Below, in pieces: positions 52,803 through 61,426 of a stretch of DNA of 64,000 bases. The notes beneath the pieces were generated by a model, which worked only from the letters and a program-made list of their open reading frames with translations, was not told where the DNA came from and did no database searches. Source of the stretch: Microlunatus antarcticus (GTDB lineage: Bacteria > Actinomycetota > Actinomycetes > Propionibacteriales > Propionibacteriaceae); NCBI RefSeq assembly GCF_014193425.1, contig NZ_JACHZG010000001.1, forward strand, positions 62,001 to 126,000, in the 5' to 3' direction. Numbering within the stretch: the first letter of the stretch is position 1; every line of letters begins with the position of its first letter. Both the position numbers and the translations under genes were made by a program.

Positions 52803-54089
52803 TTGAGGGTCGTGCAGAAGTACGGCGGCTCGTCGGTCGCCGACGCCGAGGCGATCAAGCGGGTCGCCAAGCGCGTCGTCGCGACCAAGCAGCAGGGCCA
52901 CGACGTCGTCGTCGTCATCTCGGCCATGGGCGACACCACCGACGAGCTGATGGACCTCGCGCTCCGGGTGTCCCCGCAGCCGCCGCCCCGCGAGCTGGAC
53001 ATGCTGCTCACCGCGGGCGAGCGTATGAGCGCCGCGCTGCTGGCCATGGCGATCGCCGACCAGGGGATGCACGCGCGCTCGCTCACCGGGTCGCAGGCGG
53101 GCATCATCACCACCGGCACGCACGGCAACGCCCGGATCATCGACATCACCCCGGGCCGGATCACCAAGGCCCTCGACGAGGACCACATCGTCATCGTGGC
53201 CGGCTTCCAGGGCGTCGCGCAGGACACCAAGGACGTGACGACCCTCGGGCGCGGCGCCTCGGACACCACCGCCGTCGCGCTCGCCGCCTCGCTGGGGGCG
53301 GACTACTGCGAGATCTACACCGACGTCGACGGGATCTACACCGCCGACCCGCGCATCGTGCCGAGCGCCCAGCGGATCCCCGAGATCTCGTACGAGGAGA
53401 TGCTCGAGATGGCGGCGTGCGGGGCCAAGATCCTGCACCTGCGCTGCGTCGAGTACGCGCGGCGCGAGCGGGTGCCCGTGCACGTGCGCTCGTCGTTCTC
53501 GCACCTCCCCGGCACCTGGGTCCGCGACCGCGTGCCCGTCGACCCGTCCGAGCAGCATCAAGGAGGCATGGTGGAGCAGGCGATCATCTCCGGCGTCGCG
53601 CACGAGACCAAGGAAGCCAAGATCACGATCGTCGGGGTCCCCGACCAGATCGGTGAGGCCGCCCGGATCTTCGAGGCCGTCGCCGCGACCGACATCAACA
53701 TCGACATGATCGTGCAGAACGTGTCGGCGGTGCAGACCTCCCGCACCGACATCTCCTTCACCCTGCCGAAGTCCGACGGCGCCACGGCGGTCGCGGTGCT
53801 GAACGCGCTGAAGGAGTCGATCGGCTTCACCGACCTGCTCTACGACGACCAGATCGGCAAGGTGTCGGTCGTGGGCGTCGGCATGCGGTCGCACCCGGGC
53901 GTCACGGCCAAGTTCTTCTCGGCGCTCGCCGCCGCGGGCGTCAACATCGGCATGATCTCCACCTCGGAGATCCGCATCTCGGTCGTGGTCGGCCAGGACG
54001 ACGTCGCCCGGGCGGTCGCCGCCGCGCACACCGCGTTCGGCCTCGACGCCACCGAGCAGGCGGTCGTGTACGCCGGGACCGGTCGCTGA
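52803..54089 (+). CDS. lysC: Aspartate kinase (alpha and internal beta product)
   Basis: A 428-residue enzyme phosphorylating L-aspartate, the first step to lysine, threonine, methionine and diaminopimelate. The catalytic domain starts [16 protein letters not shown] and includes [17 protein letters not shown] and [13 protein letters not shown]; two ACT domains follow ([22 protein letters not shown] and [22 protein letters not shown]) where lysine and threonine bind. TTG 52803 is chosen because GGAAGG lies about 8 nt upstream and it gives the expected MRVVQKYGG start. A strong internal start at 53568 should make the separate beta subunit, as in Corynebacterium. Confidence 0.95.
   Translation: MRVVQKYGGSSVADAEAIKRVAKRVVATKQQGHDVVVVISAMGDTTDELMDLALRVSPQPPPRELDMLLTAGERMSAALLAMAIADQGMHARSLTGSQAGIITTGTHGNARIIDITPGRITKALDEDHIVIVAGFQGVAQDTKDVTTLGRGASDTTAVALAASLGADYCEIYTDVDGIYTADPRIVPSAQRIPEISYEEMLEMAACGAKILHLRCVEYARRERVPVHVRSSFSHLPGTWVRDRVPVDPSEQHQGGMVEQAIISGVAHETKEAKITIVGVPDQIGEAARIFEAVAATDINIDMIVQNVSAVQTSRTDISFTLPKSDGATAVAVLNALKESIGFTDLLYDDQIGKVSVVGVGMRSHPGVTAKFFSALAAAGVNIGMISTSEIRISVVVGQDDVARAVAAAHTAFGLDATEQAVVYAGTGR
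53560..53570 (+). promoter_or_regulatory. Internal ribosome site and ATG for the aspartate kinase beta subunit
   Basis: AAGGAGG (53560-53566) one base before ATG 53568, in frame at codon 256 of lysC. The product (starting [13 protein letters not shown], about 173 residues) would be the two-ACT regulatory subunit of an alpha2-beta2 enzyme. Spacing is unusually short, but the position agrees with the known family arrangement. Confidence 0.75.
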
Positions 54090-54099
54090 GGCAGGCCTC

Positions 54100-55146
54100 G
54101 TGGCGGCGCGAGGCGGAGCCGGGGCTCTGCTGGCGCTTGCCGTGACGCTCGTCCTGGCCGGGTGCGGGTCCGCCGAGCCGGTCGCCCGACCCCTGCTGCC
54201 GACCCCGCCCCAGACGGTCTTCTCGCCCGAGCCGCAGACGGCGAGCCCCAGCCCGTCCCCGAGCCCGAGCGTGCTGGCCGTCCCCACCCCTGCGGCGACG
54301 CCGCTCGCGACCGCGGTGCCGACGCCGAGCGCGACCCCGTCGACAACCGCCGTCGCGCCGCTGGTCGTCCTCGACCCCGGGCACAGCGGGAAGTCGATCA
54401 GCAGCACGGACGCCGCGTCCGGCCTGCGCGACATCGACTACCCGAACTACCCCGAGATCTACGAGATGTTCGACATCAGCGTCTGCGTGGGCAAGGGCCT
54501 CCGGGCCGACGGCTACCGGGTCGCGCTGACCAAGACGAAGGCGCTCGACAGCGTCGGGCTCGTCGCCCGGGCGAAGATCGCGAACGACGCGAAGGCCGCG
54601 CTGGCCGTCAGCGTGCACGACGACCACTCGCAGGGCCCGGCCTTCCAGGCGACGTACTCGCAGCGGGGGATCAGGCACGACGGCGACTACCACGCGATGT
54701 ACCGCGGGACGGGGAGCAAGCGCACGGTCTTCTCCGACGCCGAGGTCGCGCAGGCGAGCGAGAAGGCGGCGGAGGCCATCGCCCGCGAGCGCACGAAGGC
54801 CCAGGGCCGGACGGTCGGCGTCCGGGAGAACACCTACACCGGCCGGGCGCCCCTCGAACCGGGCAACCTGGCGATCGTCCAGCTGCTGGCGAAGGTCCCG
54901 TGGGTCTACAACGAGGCGGGCGCCAAGAGCGGCGGCAGCACCACGAAGGCGATGAGCATCGCGACCGAGGAGGCGTACGCGAAGGGCCTCCTCGTCGGCG
55001 TCGAGGCGGCGGTGCCCCTGCCGGCCGGTGCGGTGTCCCAGCCGAGCGCGGGCGTGCAACAGCTGAAGCAGTGCCTCACCACCGCGGCCACCCCGGGCGA
55101 CGGACGGGTGGACCGCCCGGCCCGCTACCGGCCGTCGGGTTCCTGA
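54100..55146 (+). CDS. Lipoprotein N-acetylmuramoyl-L-alanine amidase (Amidase_3)
   Basis: A 348-residue exported zinc amidase that would cut the bond between muramic acid and the stem peptide of the wall. Lipobox LVLAGC (Cys22) is followed by a Pro/Ser/Thr-rich tether of about 60 residues. Zinc ligands lie in VVLDPGHSG, in the Glu of NYPEIYEMF and in AVSVHDDHS; the catalytic Glu is in VYNEAGAKS. Begins at GTG 54100, 10 nt after lysC, so may share its transcript. Its last 22 bases overlap the convergent ABC transporter ATPase gene. Confidence 0.87.
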   Translation: MAARGGAGALLALAVTLVLAGCGSAEPVARPLLPTPPQTVFSPEPQTASPSPSPSPSVLAVPTPAATPLATAVPTPSATPSTTAVAPLVVLDPGHSGKSISSTDAASGLRDIDYPNYPEIYEMFDISVCVGKGLRADGYRVALTKTKALDSVGLVARAKIANDAKAALAVSVHDDHSQGPAFQATYSQRGIRHDGDYHAMYRGTGSKRTVFSDAEVAQASEKAAEAIARERTKAQGRTVGVRENTYTGRAPLEPGNLAIVQLLAKVPWVYNEAGAKSGGSTTKAMSIATEEAYAKGLLVGVEAAVPLPAGAVSQPSAGVQQLKQCLTTAATPGDGRVDRPARYRPSGS

Positions 55147-55928
55147 CCCCTCGGTTCGTCCGCTGACGGGGCGTACGGGGTCAGCGCCGCCAGGAAGTCG
55201 CGGAGCCGCTCGGTCCTGGGAGCCGTGAAGACCTGCTCCGGCGGGCCGGACTCGAGCACGCGGCCGCCGGAGAGGAAGCAGACGGTGTCGGCGACCTGGC
55301 GGGCGAAGGACATCTCGTGGGTCGCGATGACCATGGTCATGCCGTCCGACCGCAGCTCGCGCAGCAGGCCCAGGACCTCGCCGACGAGCTCGGGGTCGAG
55401 CGACGACGTGACCTCGTCGAGGAGCATCAGCGCCGGCCGGAGCACGAGCGCGCGGGCGATGGCCACCCGCTGCTGCTGGCCGCCGGAGAGCTGGTCGGGG
55501 AGCATCGCGGCCTTGTCCGCCAGGCCGACCCGCACGAGCATCTCGAGCCCCCGGGCCCGGGCCTCGGCCCGCGGCACCCGGTGCACGCGGACGGGGGCCA
55601 GCGTGACGTTGTCGAGGACCGTGAGGTGCGGGAACAGGTTGAACGCCTGGAAGACGATGCCGATCCGCGACCGCACCGCGTCGACGTCGGCACGGGGGTC
55701 GCTGATGTCGGTGCCCTCGAGCAGGATCTGCCCGTCGTCGACCGTCTCGAGCAGGTTGAGGCACCGCAGCAGCGTGGACTTGCCCGAGCCCGACCCGCCG
55801 ATCAGCACGACGCACTCGCCCGCGCCGACCTCGAGGTCGAGGCCGTCGAGCACGACCTGGGGACCGAAGGCCTTGCGCAGCCCCTGGGCCGACAGCAGGG
55901 GCTGCGCCGGGATGGCCGGGGAGCTCAT
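55125..55928 (-). CDS. Polar amino acid ABC transporter ATP-binding protein
   Basis: A 267-residue ATPase of the GlnQ/GluA type. Walker A is [11 protein letters not shown], the Q-loop [20 protein letters not shown], the signature [15 protein letters not shown], Walker [15 protein letters not shown], and the switch His in [10 protein letters not shown]. It powers uptake through the adjacent permease. ATG 55928 overlaps the permease stop (ATGA). The order SBP-permease-ATPase, all on the minus strand, makes one operon. The 3' end overlaps the amidase gene on the other strand. Confidence 0.93.
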   Translation of the reverse strand: MSSPAIPAQPLLSAQGLRKAFGPQVVLDGLDLEVGAGECVVLIGGSGSGKSTLLRCLNLLETVDDGQILLEGTDISDPRADVDAVRSRIGIVFQAFNLFPHLTVLDNVTLAPVRVHRVPRAEARARGLEMLVRVGLADKAAMLPDQLSGGQQQRVAIARALVLRPALMLLDEVTSSLDPELVGEVLGLLRELRSDGMTMVIATHEMSFARQVADTVCFLSGGRVLESGPPEQVFTAPRTERLRDFLAALTPYAPSADEPRGQEPDGR

Positions 55929-56785
55929 CGGGCGGCCCCGGTCGCGCCCAGCCAGCCCTGCCGACGGGCGACCCAGTCGGTCAGCCGGGCCAGCGGGATC
56001 GTCAGCACCACGAACAGGAGCCCGGCGACGACGTACGGGGTGAAGTTGAAGTCCGTCGCGGTCTCGATCTGCGCCGCGCGGATCGCGTCGATGACCCCGA
56101 GCACGGCGATCAGCCCGGAGTCCTTCTGCAGGCTCACCAGGTCGTTCAGCAGCGCGGGCACGACGCGGCGGATCGCCTGGGGCAGGACGACGAAGCGGAG
56201 CGTCTGCGGGTAGGACAGGCCGAGCGAGCGGGAGGCCGCCCACTGCGACGGGTGGACCGACTCGATGCCGGCGCGGAAGACCTCGGCCACGTACGCCGTG
56301 TAGGTGAGGACGAGTGCCGCGCCACCCCAGATCACGGCGTCGTTCGGCACCCCCTGCAGGCGGAGGGCGGGCACGCCGAACCCGAGCAGGAAGATCACCA
56401 GGAGCAGCGGCAGCCCCCGGAACAGGTCGGTGTACGCGGTCGCGAGCAGCCGGACGGGCAGGAAGACCGGGCCGCGCAGCGTCCGCAGCACGGCGACGAG
56501 CAGCCCGAGCACGGCGATCAGGACGCCGCAGACGAGCATCACGCGGACGTTCAGCCACAGTCCGGTGGCGACGGCGGGCAGGGCGGCCCAGCCGCGCGCC
56601 GGGTCGAAGAACGTCTCCCGCACGCGGGGCCAGCCGGGGGTCGCGCCGACGCCGAGGACCAGCACCAGCCCGACGAGGAGCGTGCTTCCCAGCGCGACCA
56701 GGGAGGAGCGCCGTGCCCGTCGGCGCCGGTAGTCCTCGCGCTGCTGCTGCAGCGGCGACGGCTGCCACACCGACGGCAGCGTCAC
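55925..56785 (-). CDS. Polar amino acid ABC transporter permease
   Basis: A 286-residue HisM/GlnP-type permease. After a cytoplasmic start ([16 protein letters not shown]) there is a first helix ([19 protein letters not shown]) and a substrate-loop region, then the core helices. The ATPase-coupling EAA-like loop is [55 protein letters not shown] is the conserved TxxxRGxPLL segment of this family. A single permease probably forms a homodimer. GTG 56785 follows the SBP stop by 16 nt. Confidence 0.92.
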   Translation of the reverse strand: MTLPSVWQPSPLQQQREDYRRRRARRSSLVALGSTLLVGLVLVLGVGATPGWPRVRETFFDPARGWAALPAVATGLWLNVRVMLVCGVLIAVLGLLVAVLRTLRGPVFLPVRLLATAYTDLFRGLPLLLVIFLLGFGVPALRLQGVPNDAVIWGGAALVLTYTAYVAEVFRAGIESVHPSQWAASRSLGLSYPQTLRFVVLPQAIRRVVPALLNDLVSLQKDSGLIAVLGVIDAIRAAQIETATDFNFTPYVVAGLLFVVLTIPLARLTDWVARRQGWLGATGAAR

Positions 56786-56801
56786 GACGTCCGGACCCCG
56801 G

Positions 56802-57680
56802 TCAGGAGAGCTGCGGCGCGCCGTCGGTGCCCGCCAGCCACGTCTTCTCCAGCCCCGCCAGCGTCCCGTCGGCCCGCAGGGCGTCCACGGCCTGCGACAC
56901 GCACGACGTGAGGGCGCTGCCCTGGGCCAGCACCATCCCGAACTGGTCGGCCGCGCCCGCTCCCTGGGGCAGCTGGCCGACGATGACGCCGTCGTCGAGC
57001 TGGGCCGCCACGGCGTAGAAACCGGTGGGCAGGTCGACGACGACTCCATCGACTTGGCCGTTCTTGAGCGCCTGGATCGCGAGGTCGTTGGTGTCGTACA
57101 CCGCCGCGGTCTTCGTCGGCCTGATCTGGTCCTGGATGGCGGTGTACGACGTCGTCCCCACCTGCGCGGCGAGCTTGGCCCCCTGGAGCCCGGCGACGGT
57201 GGTGACGCCGTCGATCGGGGAGCCCTTGGTCGTGACGACGGTCTGGGTCACGGAGTAGTACGGCGAGGAGAAGTCGACGGCGCTACGGCGGGCGTCGGTG
57301 ATCGACACCTGGTTGATGTCGACGTCGAAGGCCTTGTCCCCGGGCGCGTACGCGCTGGTGAACGGGACGACCGTCCACGTGACCGTGGCCCGGTCGTAGC
57401 CCAGCTTGCCGGCGACGGCGTACGCGACCGCCGACTCGAAGCCCTTGCCGTTCGAGGGCTCGTCGTCGGCGAACCACGGCCCGTACGCCGGCTTGTCCGT
57501 GCCCACGGTGAAGGTGCCGGGCTTGACGGTGCCCAGCTGGTCCGGGGTGCAGCTGGCCGGCGTCGCGGCCGCGGAGGCCGCGGGGGCGTCGTCCTGGGGC
57601 GCGCACGCACCCGTCGCCAGAAGCAGGGCGGCGGTCGAGAGCAGGGCAGCGGTCGAGGTGCGGGTCGGGCGCCGGTGCAT
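56802..57680 (-). CDS. Polar amino acid ABC transporter substrate-binding lipoprotein
   Basis: A 292-residue lipoprotein: signal peptide with lipobox ATGAC (Cys26), then a family 3 solute-binding domain (GTFTVGTDKPAYGPWF, FDVDINQVSITDARRSAVDFSSPYY, GAKLAAQVGTTSYTAIQD, DGVVVDLPTGFY). Binds amino acids such as glutamate, glutamine or histidine outside the membrane and hands them to the permease. ATG 57680 has AAGGGGA 5 nt upstream. First gene of the transporter operon. Confidence 0.92.
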   Translation of the reverse strand: MHRRPTRTSTAALLSTAALLLATGACAPQDDAPAASAAATPASCTPDQLGTVKPGTFTVGTDKPAYGPWFADDEPSNGKGFESAVAYAVAGKLGYDRATVTWTVVPFTSAYAPGDKAFDVDINQVSITDARRSAVDFSSPYYSVTQTVVTTKGSPIDGVTTVAGLQGAKLAAQVGTTSYTAIQDQIRPTKTAAVYDTNDLAIQALKNGQVDGVVVDLPTGFYAVAAQLDDGVIVGQLPQGAGAADQFGMVLAQGSALTSCVSQAVDALRADGTLAGLEKTWLAGTDGAPQLS

Positions 57681-57769
57681 GGGGTCCCCTTCGGCAGTCC
57701 GGAGGCAAGGTGGGGTTCATCGTGGCATCACGCGGGCAGGCCGGCGACGCCGTCCATGCCACCTCATCC

Positions 57770-59140
57770 TCAGCACCTGAGTCCGAGTCCGCGTTGTCGG
57801 GCGAGGATGCGGGCGTTGAGCACGGGCCGCTGTTCACGGTCGACCCACGTGGGTGGGATCCAGGCGGGCAGGTCGTCGACCATGACGCAGGTCCAGCCGC
57901 GGGCGGCGAAGTTGTGGTGGTGCCACGCGCACAACAGGGTCAGGTTGTGCAGATCCGTCCTGCCCCCTTGGCTCCATTCGGTGACGTGGTGGCGTTCGCA
58001 CCACTCGGGTGGTCGGTCGCAGCCCGGGAACGAGCAGCCGCCGTCGCGGGCGATCAGGGCGACGGTCTGCCCGTTGCTCGCGAGGCGTCGGGTGCGGCCG
58101 AGCTGGAGGACGACGCCCGTCCTGGTCAGGACGGCGGGGTAGACGTCGGCCTGGTCGGCGAGCCTCACGATCGTCTCGGTCGAGAGCATCGTGCCTTCGC
58201 TGGTCACACCCCACCGGGCGCGGGCCTGTAGGTCGTCCTCCGGGATGATGACGATCACGGTCGCGGGGGTGCCGCCGGAGTCGGGCAGCGTCCCGGAGCG
58301 CAGGAGCCGGTCGCACACATCAACCAGCGCGTCGTGGGTGCGCTGGCCGTGATGGCGCGGGTCGGGCCCGTCCACGGTGCGGCCGTCCTCCAGCACCACC
58401 GTCTCCAACCGTGGCTTGGCCAACGGGCCGAGGACGGCGTGGAGCTTGGCGCCGAGCTCACCGGTCAGGCGGCCCTCGACGGCGTACATGCCGTCGGTGA
58501 GCTTGCGGAACGCGAGGTGGCGCCGTTCAGAGTTGAGCTGCTCGGCCGGGACGGTGCCGTCGGGGTCGATCCGGTCGACGACCTGCTGAGCGATCACCCG
58601 CAGCTCCTTCGGCCCGAACGTCACGGCGTACTCGGCGAGGAGCCGGTCGCCGAGATCGAGATCGGCCGGGTCGAAGCCGCGCCGGTCCACACCCTCCAGC
58701 GCGCGGACGCACACATCGACCTGCTCGGGGCTCACGTCCCCGGCCCGCTGCGCCGCAGCGAGGGCTGGCCGCAACGGCCCGAGCTCCTCGCCGGTCATCG
58801 CGACCCGCTCACCCACGGCCTCGGTGGCCCGAACCCGCTGGGACGCCTCACCGCGAGAGAGGCGCAGCACCCAGGCGAGGGTGGCGGCCAGATTCGGCTG
58901 CCCGACCGTCTCTGACAGCCGGACCGTCTCCGCGACCCGGACCGCACGGTGGTCGACCAGGGACATCCGGTTCCGCGTCTGCTCGAAGCGTTGCAGGAAC
59001 CCGACCAGCCCCACGCCGTCGAAGCCGTCCAACCCGCCGGCCTCCACGACCCCGATCAGCCGGTCGAGCGCCCCGACGAAGTCGTCGAGAGCGTCGTCGA
59101 CGGGCACCGCCGCACCGCTCTCACCGCCCTCGAACTCCAC
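57770..59140 (-). CDS. DUF222 / 13E12-repeat HNH endonuclease, SOS-controlled
   Basis: A 456-residue protein with the long helical DUF222 region (LVDHRAVRVAETVRLSE, LAATLAWVLRLSRGEASQRVRATEAVGERV) and a C-terminal HNH nuclease CSFPGCDRPPEWCERHHV with HNLTLLCAWHHHN. Members are abundant in actinobacteria; in Mycobacterium tuberculosis the related 13E12 genes are known to lie behind LexA boxes. Here a perfect TCGAAC-N4-GTTCGA lies at 59172-59187, over the -35 region, and TAGGTT (59147-59152) is 6 nt before GTG 59140. DNA-damage induction is therefore likely; the biological role of the nuclease remains unknown. No intein or intron is evident. Confidence 0.9.
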   Translation of the reverse strand: MEFEGGESGAAVPVDDALDDFVGALDRLIGVVEAGGLDGFDGVGLVGFLQRFEQTRNRMSLVDHRAVRVAETVRLSETVGQPNLAATLAWVLRLSRGEASQRVRATEAVGERVAMTGEELGPLRPALAAAQRAGDVSPEQVDVCVRALEGVDRRGFDPADLDLGDRLLAEYAVTFGPKELRVIAQQVVDRIDPDGTVPAEQLNSERRHLAFRKLTDGMYAVEGRLTGELGAKLHAVLGPLAKPRLETVVLEDGRTVDGPDPRHHGQRTHDALVDVCDRLLRSGTLPDSGGTPATVIVIIPEDDLQARARWGVTSEGTMLSTETIVRLADQADVYPAVLTRTGVVLQLGRTRRLASNGQTVALIARDGGCSFPGCDRPPEWCERHHVTEWSQGGRTDLHNLTLLCAWHHHNFAARGWTCVMVDDLPAWIPPTWVDREQRPVLNARILARQRGLGLRC

Positions 59141-59171
59141 GGCTTCAACCTACGGAGGCCCACTGACAGTT

Positions 59172-59187
59172 TCGAACACACGTTCGA
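59172..59187. promoter_or_regulatory. LexA (SOS) box
   Basis: TCGAAC-ACAC-GTTCGA, a perfect match to the Gram-positive/mycobacterial LexA consensus. It lies between the divergent DUF222 and RraA-like genes, overlapping the DUF222 -35 region (its -10 is 59147-59152) and 14 nt before the TACGCT (59202-59207) that may serve the RraA-like gene. Confidence 0.88.
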
Positions 59188-59237
59188 CGAGACCCGCGCT
59201 CTACGCTGCTGAGCCGAGGAACAACCCGAGGAGAACC

Positions 59238-59906
59238 GTGCCCGACGAGGACCCGTCCACCACCGACCTGCTGGCACGCCTGGCGCGCGTCGACACGACC
59301 TCGCTCGCGGACGCAGGCCCGGGTCTACGCGTGCTGCCGGCGGAGATCCGCCCCGTCCGCCCTGGATCGCGCCTAGCCGGTCGTGCGGTCACCGTCGACG
59401 CCCAGAGTGACCTGGTGCCCGTCCTGGTGGGCCTGGCCTCAGCCGGGCCGGGGGACGTCCTCGTCGTGGCCGGCGACCCCGAGCGCGCGATCGCGGGCGA
59501 GCTGTTCGCCACCGAGGCGCTGCGCCGCGGGCTCGCCGGGATCGTCGTCCACGGGCTCTGCCGGGACAGCCGGACGCTGCGGCAGCTGGCCCTGCCGTTC
59601 TTCGCCACCGGGGTCAGTCCGCGGGCGTGCCCGGCCCGAGCGGTCCCGTCGGGCGACGTCACCCTGACCCTCGGGGGCGTCGAGGTGCGCCCGGGCGACC
59701 TCGTCCTGGCCGACGACGACGGCGTGGTGGTCGGGTCCCCGGCCGAGATCGCCGCCGCTCTCGACGGGGCCGAGGCGATCCAGACGCGGGAGGAGGCGCT
59801 GCGCGCCGCGATCGAGGGCGGGGAGTCGCTCTTCGACCACCTCAACCTCGACGAGCACCTGGCCGCGCTGCGCGACGGCCGCGACAGCCGGCTGAGCTTC
59901 TCGTGA
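59238..59906 (+). CDS. RraA-like family protein (aldolase/decarboxylase fold)
   Basis: A 222-residue protein of the RraA/HMG-aldolase fold: TTSLADAGPG near the start, RLAGRAVTV, GDVLVVAGDPERAIAGELFATEALRRGLAGIVVHGLCRDSRTL and GDLVLADDDGVVVG. The GxxLAT-like and RD pair (CRDS) suit the metal-dependent 4-hydroxy-4-methyl-2-oxoglutarate aldolase/oxaloacetate decarboxylase group rather than the RNase E inhibitor. GTG 59238 has GAGGAG 5 nt upstream. Overlaps the aminotransferase start by 4 nt (GTGA). Proximity of the LexA box raises the possibility of SOS influence on this promoter as well. Confidence 0.83.
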   Translation: MPDEDPSTTDLLARLARVDTTSLADAGPGLRVLPAEIRPVRPGSRLAGRAVTVDAQSDLVPVLVGLASAGPGDVLVVAGDPERAIAGELFATEALRRGLAGIVVHGLCRDSRTLRQLALPFFATGVSPRACPARAVPSGDVTLTLGGVEVRPGDLVLADDDGVVVGSPAEIAAALDGAEAIQTREEALRAAIEGGESLFDHLNLDEHLAALRDGRDSRLSFS

Positions 59907-61123
59907 GCGTCCCGCCCTTCCACCTCGCCCGCCGCATGAGCGGCGTCCGCCCCTCGGCGATCCGCGAGCTGCTCCGGCTCGGGGCCGACCCCAGCGTCAC
60001 CTCGTTCGGCGGCGGCTACCCCGACGCCTCGCTCTTCCCGGTCGAGGAGCTCGCCTCCGTGTACGCCCACCTCCTGGTGCGCGAGCACGCCGAGGCGCTG
60101 CAGTACACGACCTCCAACGGGCTGCCGGTGCTCCGCCAGCAGGTCGCCGAGCGGCTGACCCGCGACGGGGCTCCGCGGACGGCGGACGACGTCCTGATCA
60201 TCCAGGGCGGGCAGCAGGGGCTCGACCTCGCAGCCAAGCTCGTCGTCGACCCCGGTGACGTCATCGTCACCGAGAACCCGACGTTCCTGGGCGCGCTGAT
60301 CGCCTTCGCGCCGACCGAGCCGACGTACGCCCCCGTGCGCACCGACGCCGACGGCATGGACACGGACGACCTGGCGCGGGTCCTGGAGCAGCACCCCGGC
60401 GCGCGCCTGCTCTACACGGTCCCCGACTTCCAGAATCCGACCGGTGCCACCCTCGCCCTGGAACGTCGCCACCGCCTCCTCGAGCTCGCCAACGAGCACG
60501 ACCTGCTGGTCGTCGAGGACACGCCCTACCGCTCCCACCGCTACGAGGGCGCGTCGCTGCCGACGCTGCTCAGCCTGGACACCGAGGGGCGCGTGCTGCA
60601 CCTCGGCAGCTTCTCCAAGATCCTGGCGCCGGGCCTGCGCCTCGGCTGGGCGACCGGGAGCCCCGACGTCGTCGAGCGCCTCGGTCTGCTCAAGCTGGCC
60701 GCCGACACCCAGAACAGCACCCTCAACATGGCCGCCACCGCCGCGTACCTGGAGGCGTACGACCTCGAGGCGCACCTGGCCAGGGCGCTGCCGGTCTACC
60801 GCCACAAGCGCGACCTGATGCTCGCGACGATGGACGCGACGTTCCCGGACGCGGTGCTGCGGACGCGGCCGGAGGGCGGGCTGTTCGTGTGGCTGACGTT
60901 CCCGGACGGCCCTTCGACAGGCTCAGGACAGCGCTTCGACGCCGCCGACTTCCTCAAGCGCGTGCTGCTGCCGGAGGCCAAGGTGGCGTACGTGCCGGGG
61001 GCGACGTTCTTCCCGGTGAGACAGGAGCCGAACCACGCCCGGATGAGCTTCTCCGGCGTCCCGGACGAGCGTCTGGTGGAGGGCGTCACCCGGATGGGGC
61101 GGCTGCTGCAACGCGAACTCTGA
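59903..61123 (+). CDS. PLP-dependent aminotransferase (2-aminoadipate/MocR-like class I/II)
   Basis: A 406-residue fold type I aminotransferase resembling LysN/2-aminoadipate and aromatic aminotransferases. FGGGYPDASLFPVEEL, YTTSNGLPVLRQQVAERL, IIQGGQQGLDLAAKL, YTVPDFQNPTGATL and the PLP lysine in LGSFSKILAPGLRLGW are diagnostic. GTG 59903 overlaps the RraA-like stop (GTGA). Near the end, FPDG is followed by PSTGSGQ encoded by a CCTTCGACAGGCTCAGG element, a short repeat-like insertion that keeps the frame. The pair with an RraA/aldolase-fold gene suggests joint catabolism of a 2-oxo acid or amino acid. Confidence 0.9.
   Translation: MSVPPFHLARRMSGVRPSAIRELLRLGADPSVTSFGGGYPDASLFPVEELASVYAHLLVREHAEALQYTTSNGLPVLRQQVAERLTRDGAPRTADDVLIIQGGQQGLDLAAKLVVDPGDVIVTENPTFLGALIAFAPTEPTYAPVRTDADGMDTDDLARVLEQHPGARLLYTVPDFQNPTGATLALERRHRLLELANEHDLLVVEDTPYRSHRYEGASLPTLLSLDTEGRVLHLGSFSKILAPGLRLGWATGSPDVVERLGLLKLAADTQNSTLNMAATAAYLEAYDLEAHLARALPVYRHKRDLMLATMDATFPDAVLRTRPEGGLFVWLTFPDGPSTGSGQRFDAADFLKRVLLPEAKVAYVPGATFFPVRQEPNHARMSFSGVPDERLVEGVTRMGRLLQREL
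60911..60927. repeat. CCTTCGACAGGCTCAGG short element inside a gene
   Basis: This 17-mer is the kind of short dispersed repeat seen in many bacterial genomes, usually between genes. Here it lies in frame in the aminotransferase, adding about seven residues (PSTGSGQ) to a surface loop. Only one copy was found in this window. Confidence 0.45.
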
Positions 61124-61240
61124 GCCTCGCGGCGACTGGTGCCCTCGGGAGGCGCCACACGGTCGGGACTGTGCGGTGGTAATCGAACCAACTCGTCCCG
61201 TGAGATAGCGAAGGCTGAGCAGAGCCTCTTGAAGCTGTGA

Positions 61241-61426
61241 TTAAAAGTGTGGCGCCACCGCCCAAAGAGTTACCACTACAATCCAGGTCTTTGCAAATGA
61301 GACCATAGTCGCGATGACGACTGCTAGATGCACCTGCTGCCGGCGCAGCCCTAATCTGTGCTCGCTCGACTCTGCGGAAGCATTTGGCAGCAAGTCGGGC
61401 GTCAAGTCACAACTTTCTGCGGGCAC
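61241..61426 (-). CDS. Small membrane peptide (61 aa) overlapping the nuclease-like gene
   Basis: GTG 61426 opens a 61-residue frame that overlaps the last 20 bases of the 368-aa gene. The product has a polar start (PAESCDLTPDLLPNASAESS), a basic patch (HRLGLRRQQ) and one membrane helix (HLAVVIATMVSFAKTWIVVV). No clear ribosome site is seen, so it would rely on coupling. Single-helix proteins beside nuclease-like proteins occur in defence and toxin loci, but that comparison is inference only. Confidence 0.35.
   Translation of the reverse strand: MPAESCDLTPDLLPNASAESSEHRLGLRRQQVHLAVVIATMVSFAKTWIVVVTLWAVAPHF

Noticed and set aside
61150-61180. Third degenerate copy of the 19-nt-phased cassette near CCACACGGTC...GACTGTGCGG
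   Set aside because: Only one near-palindromic pair is present and no 19-nt step to further units could be found.
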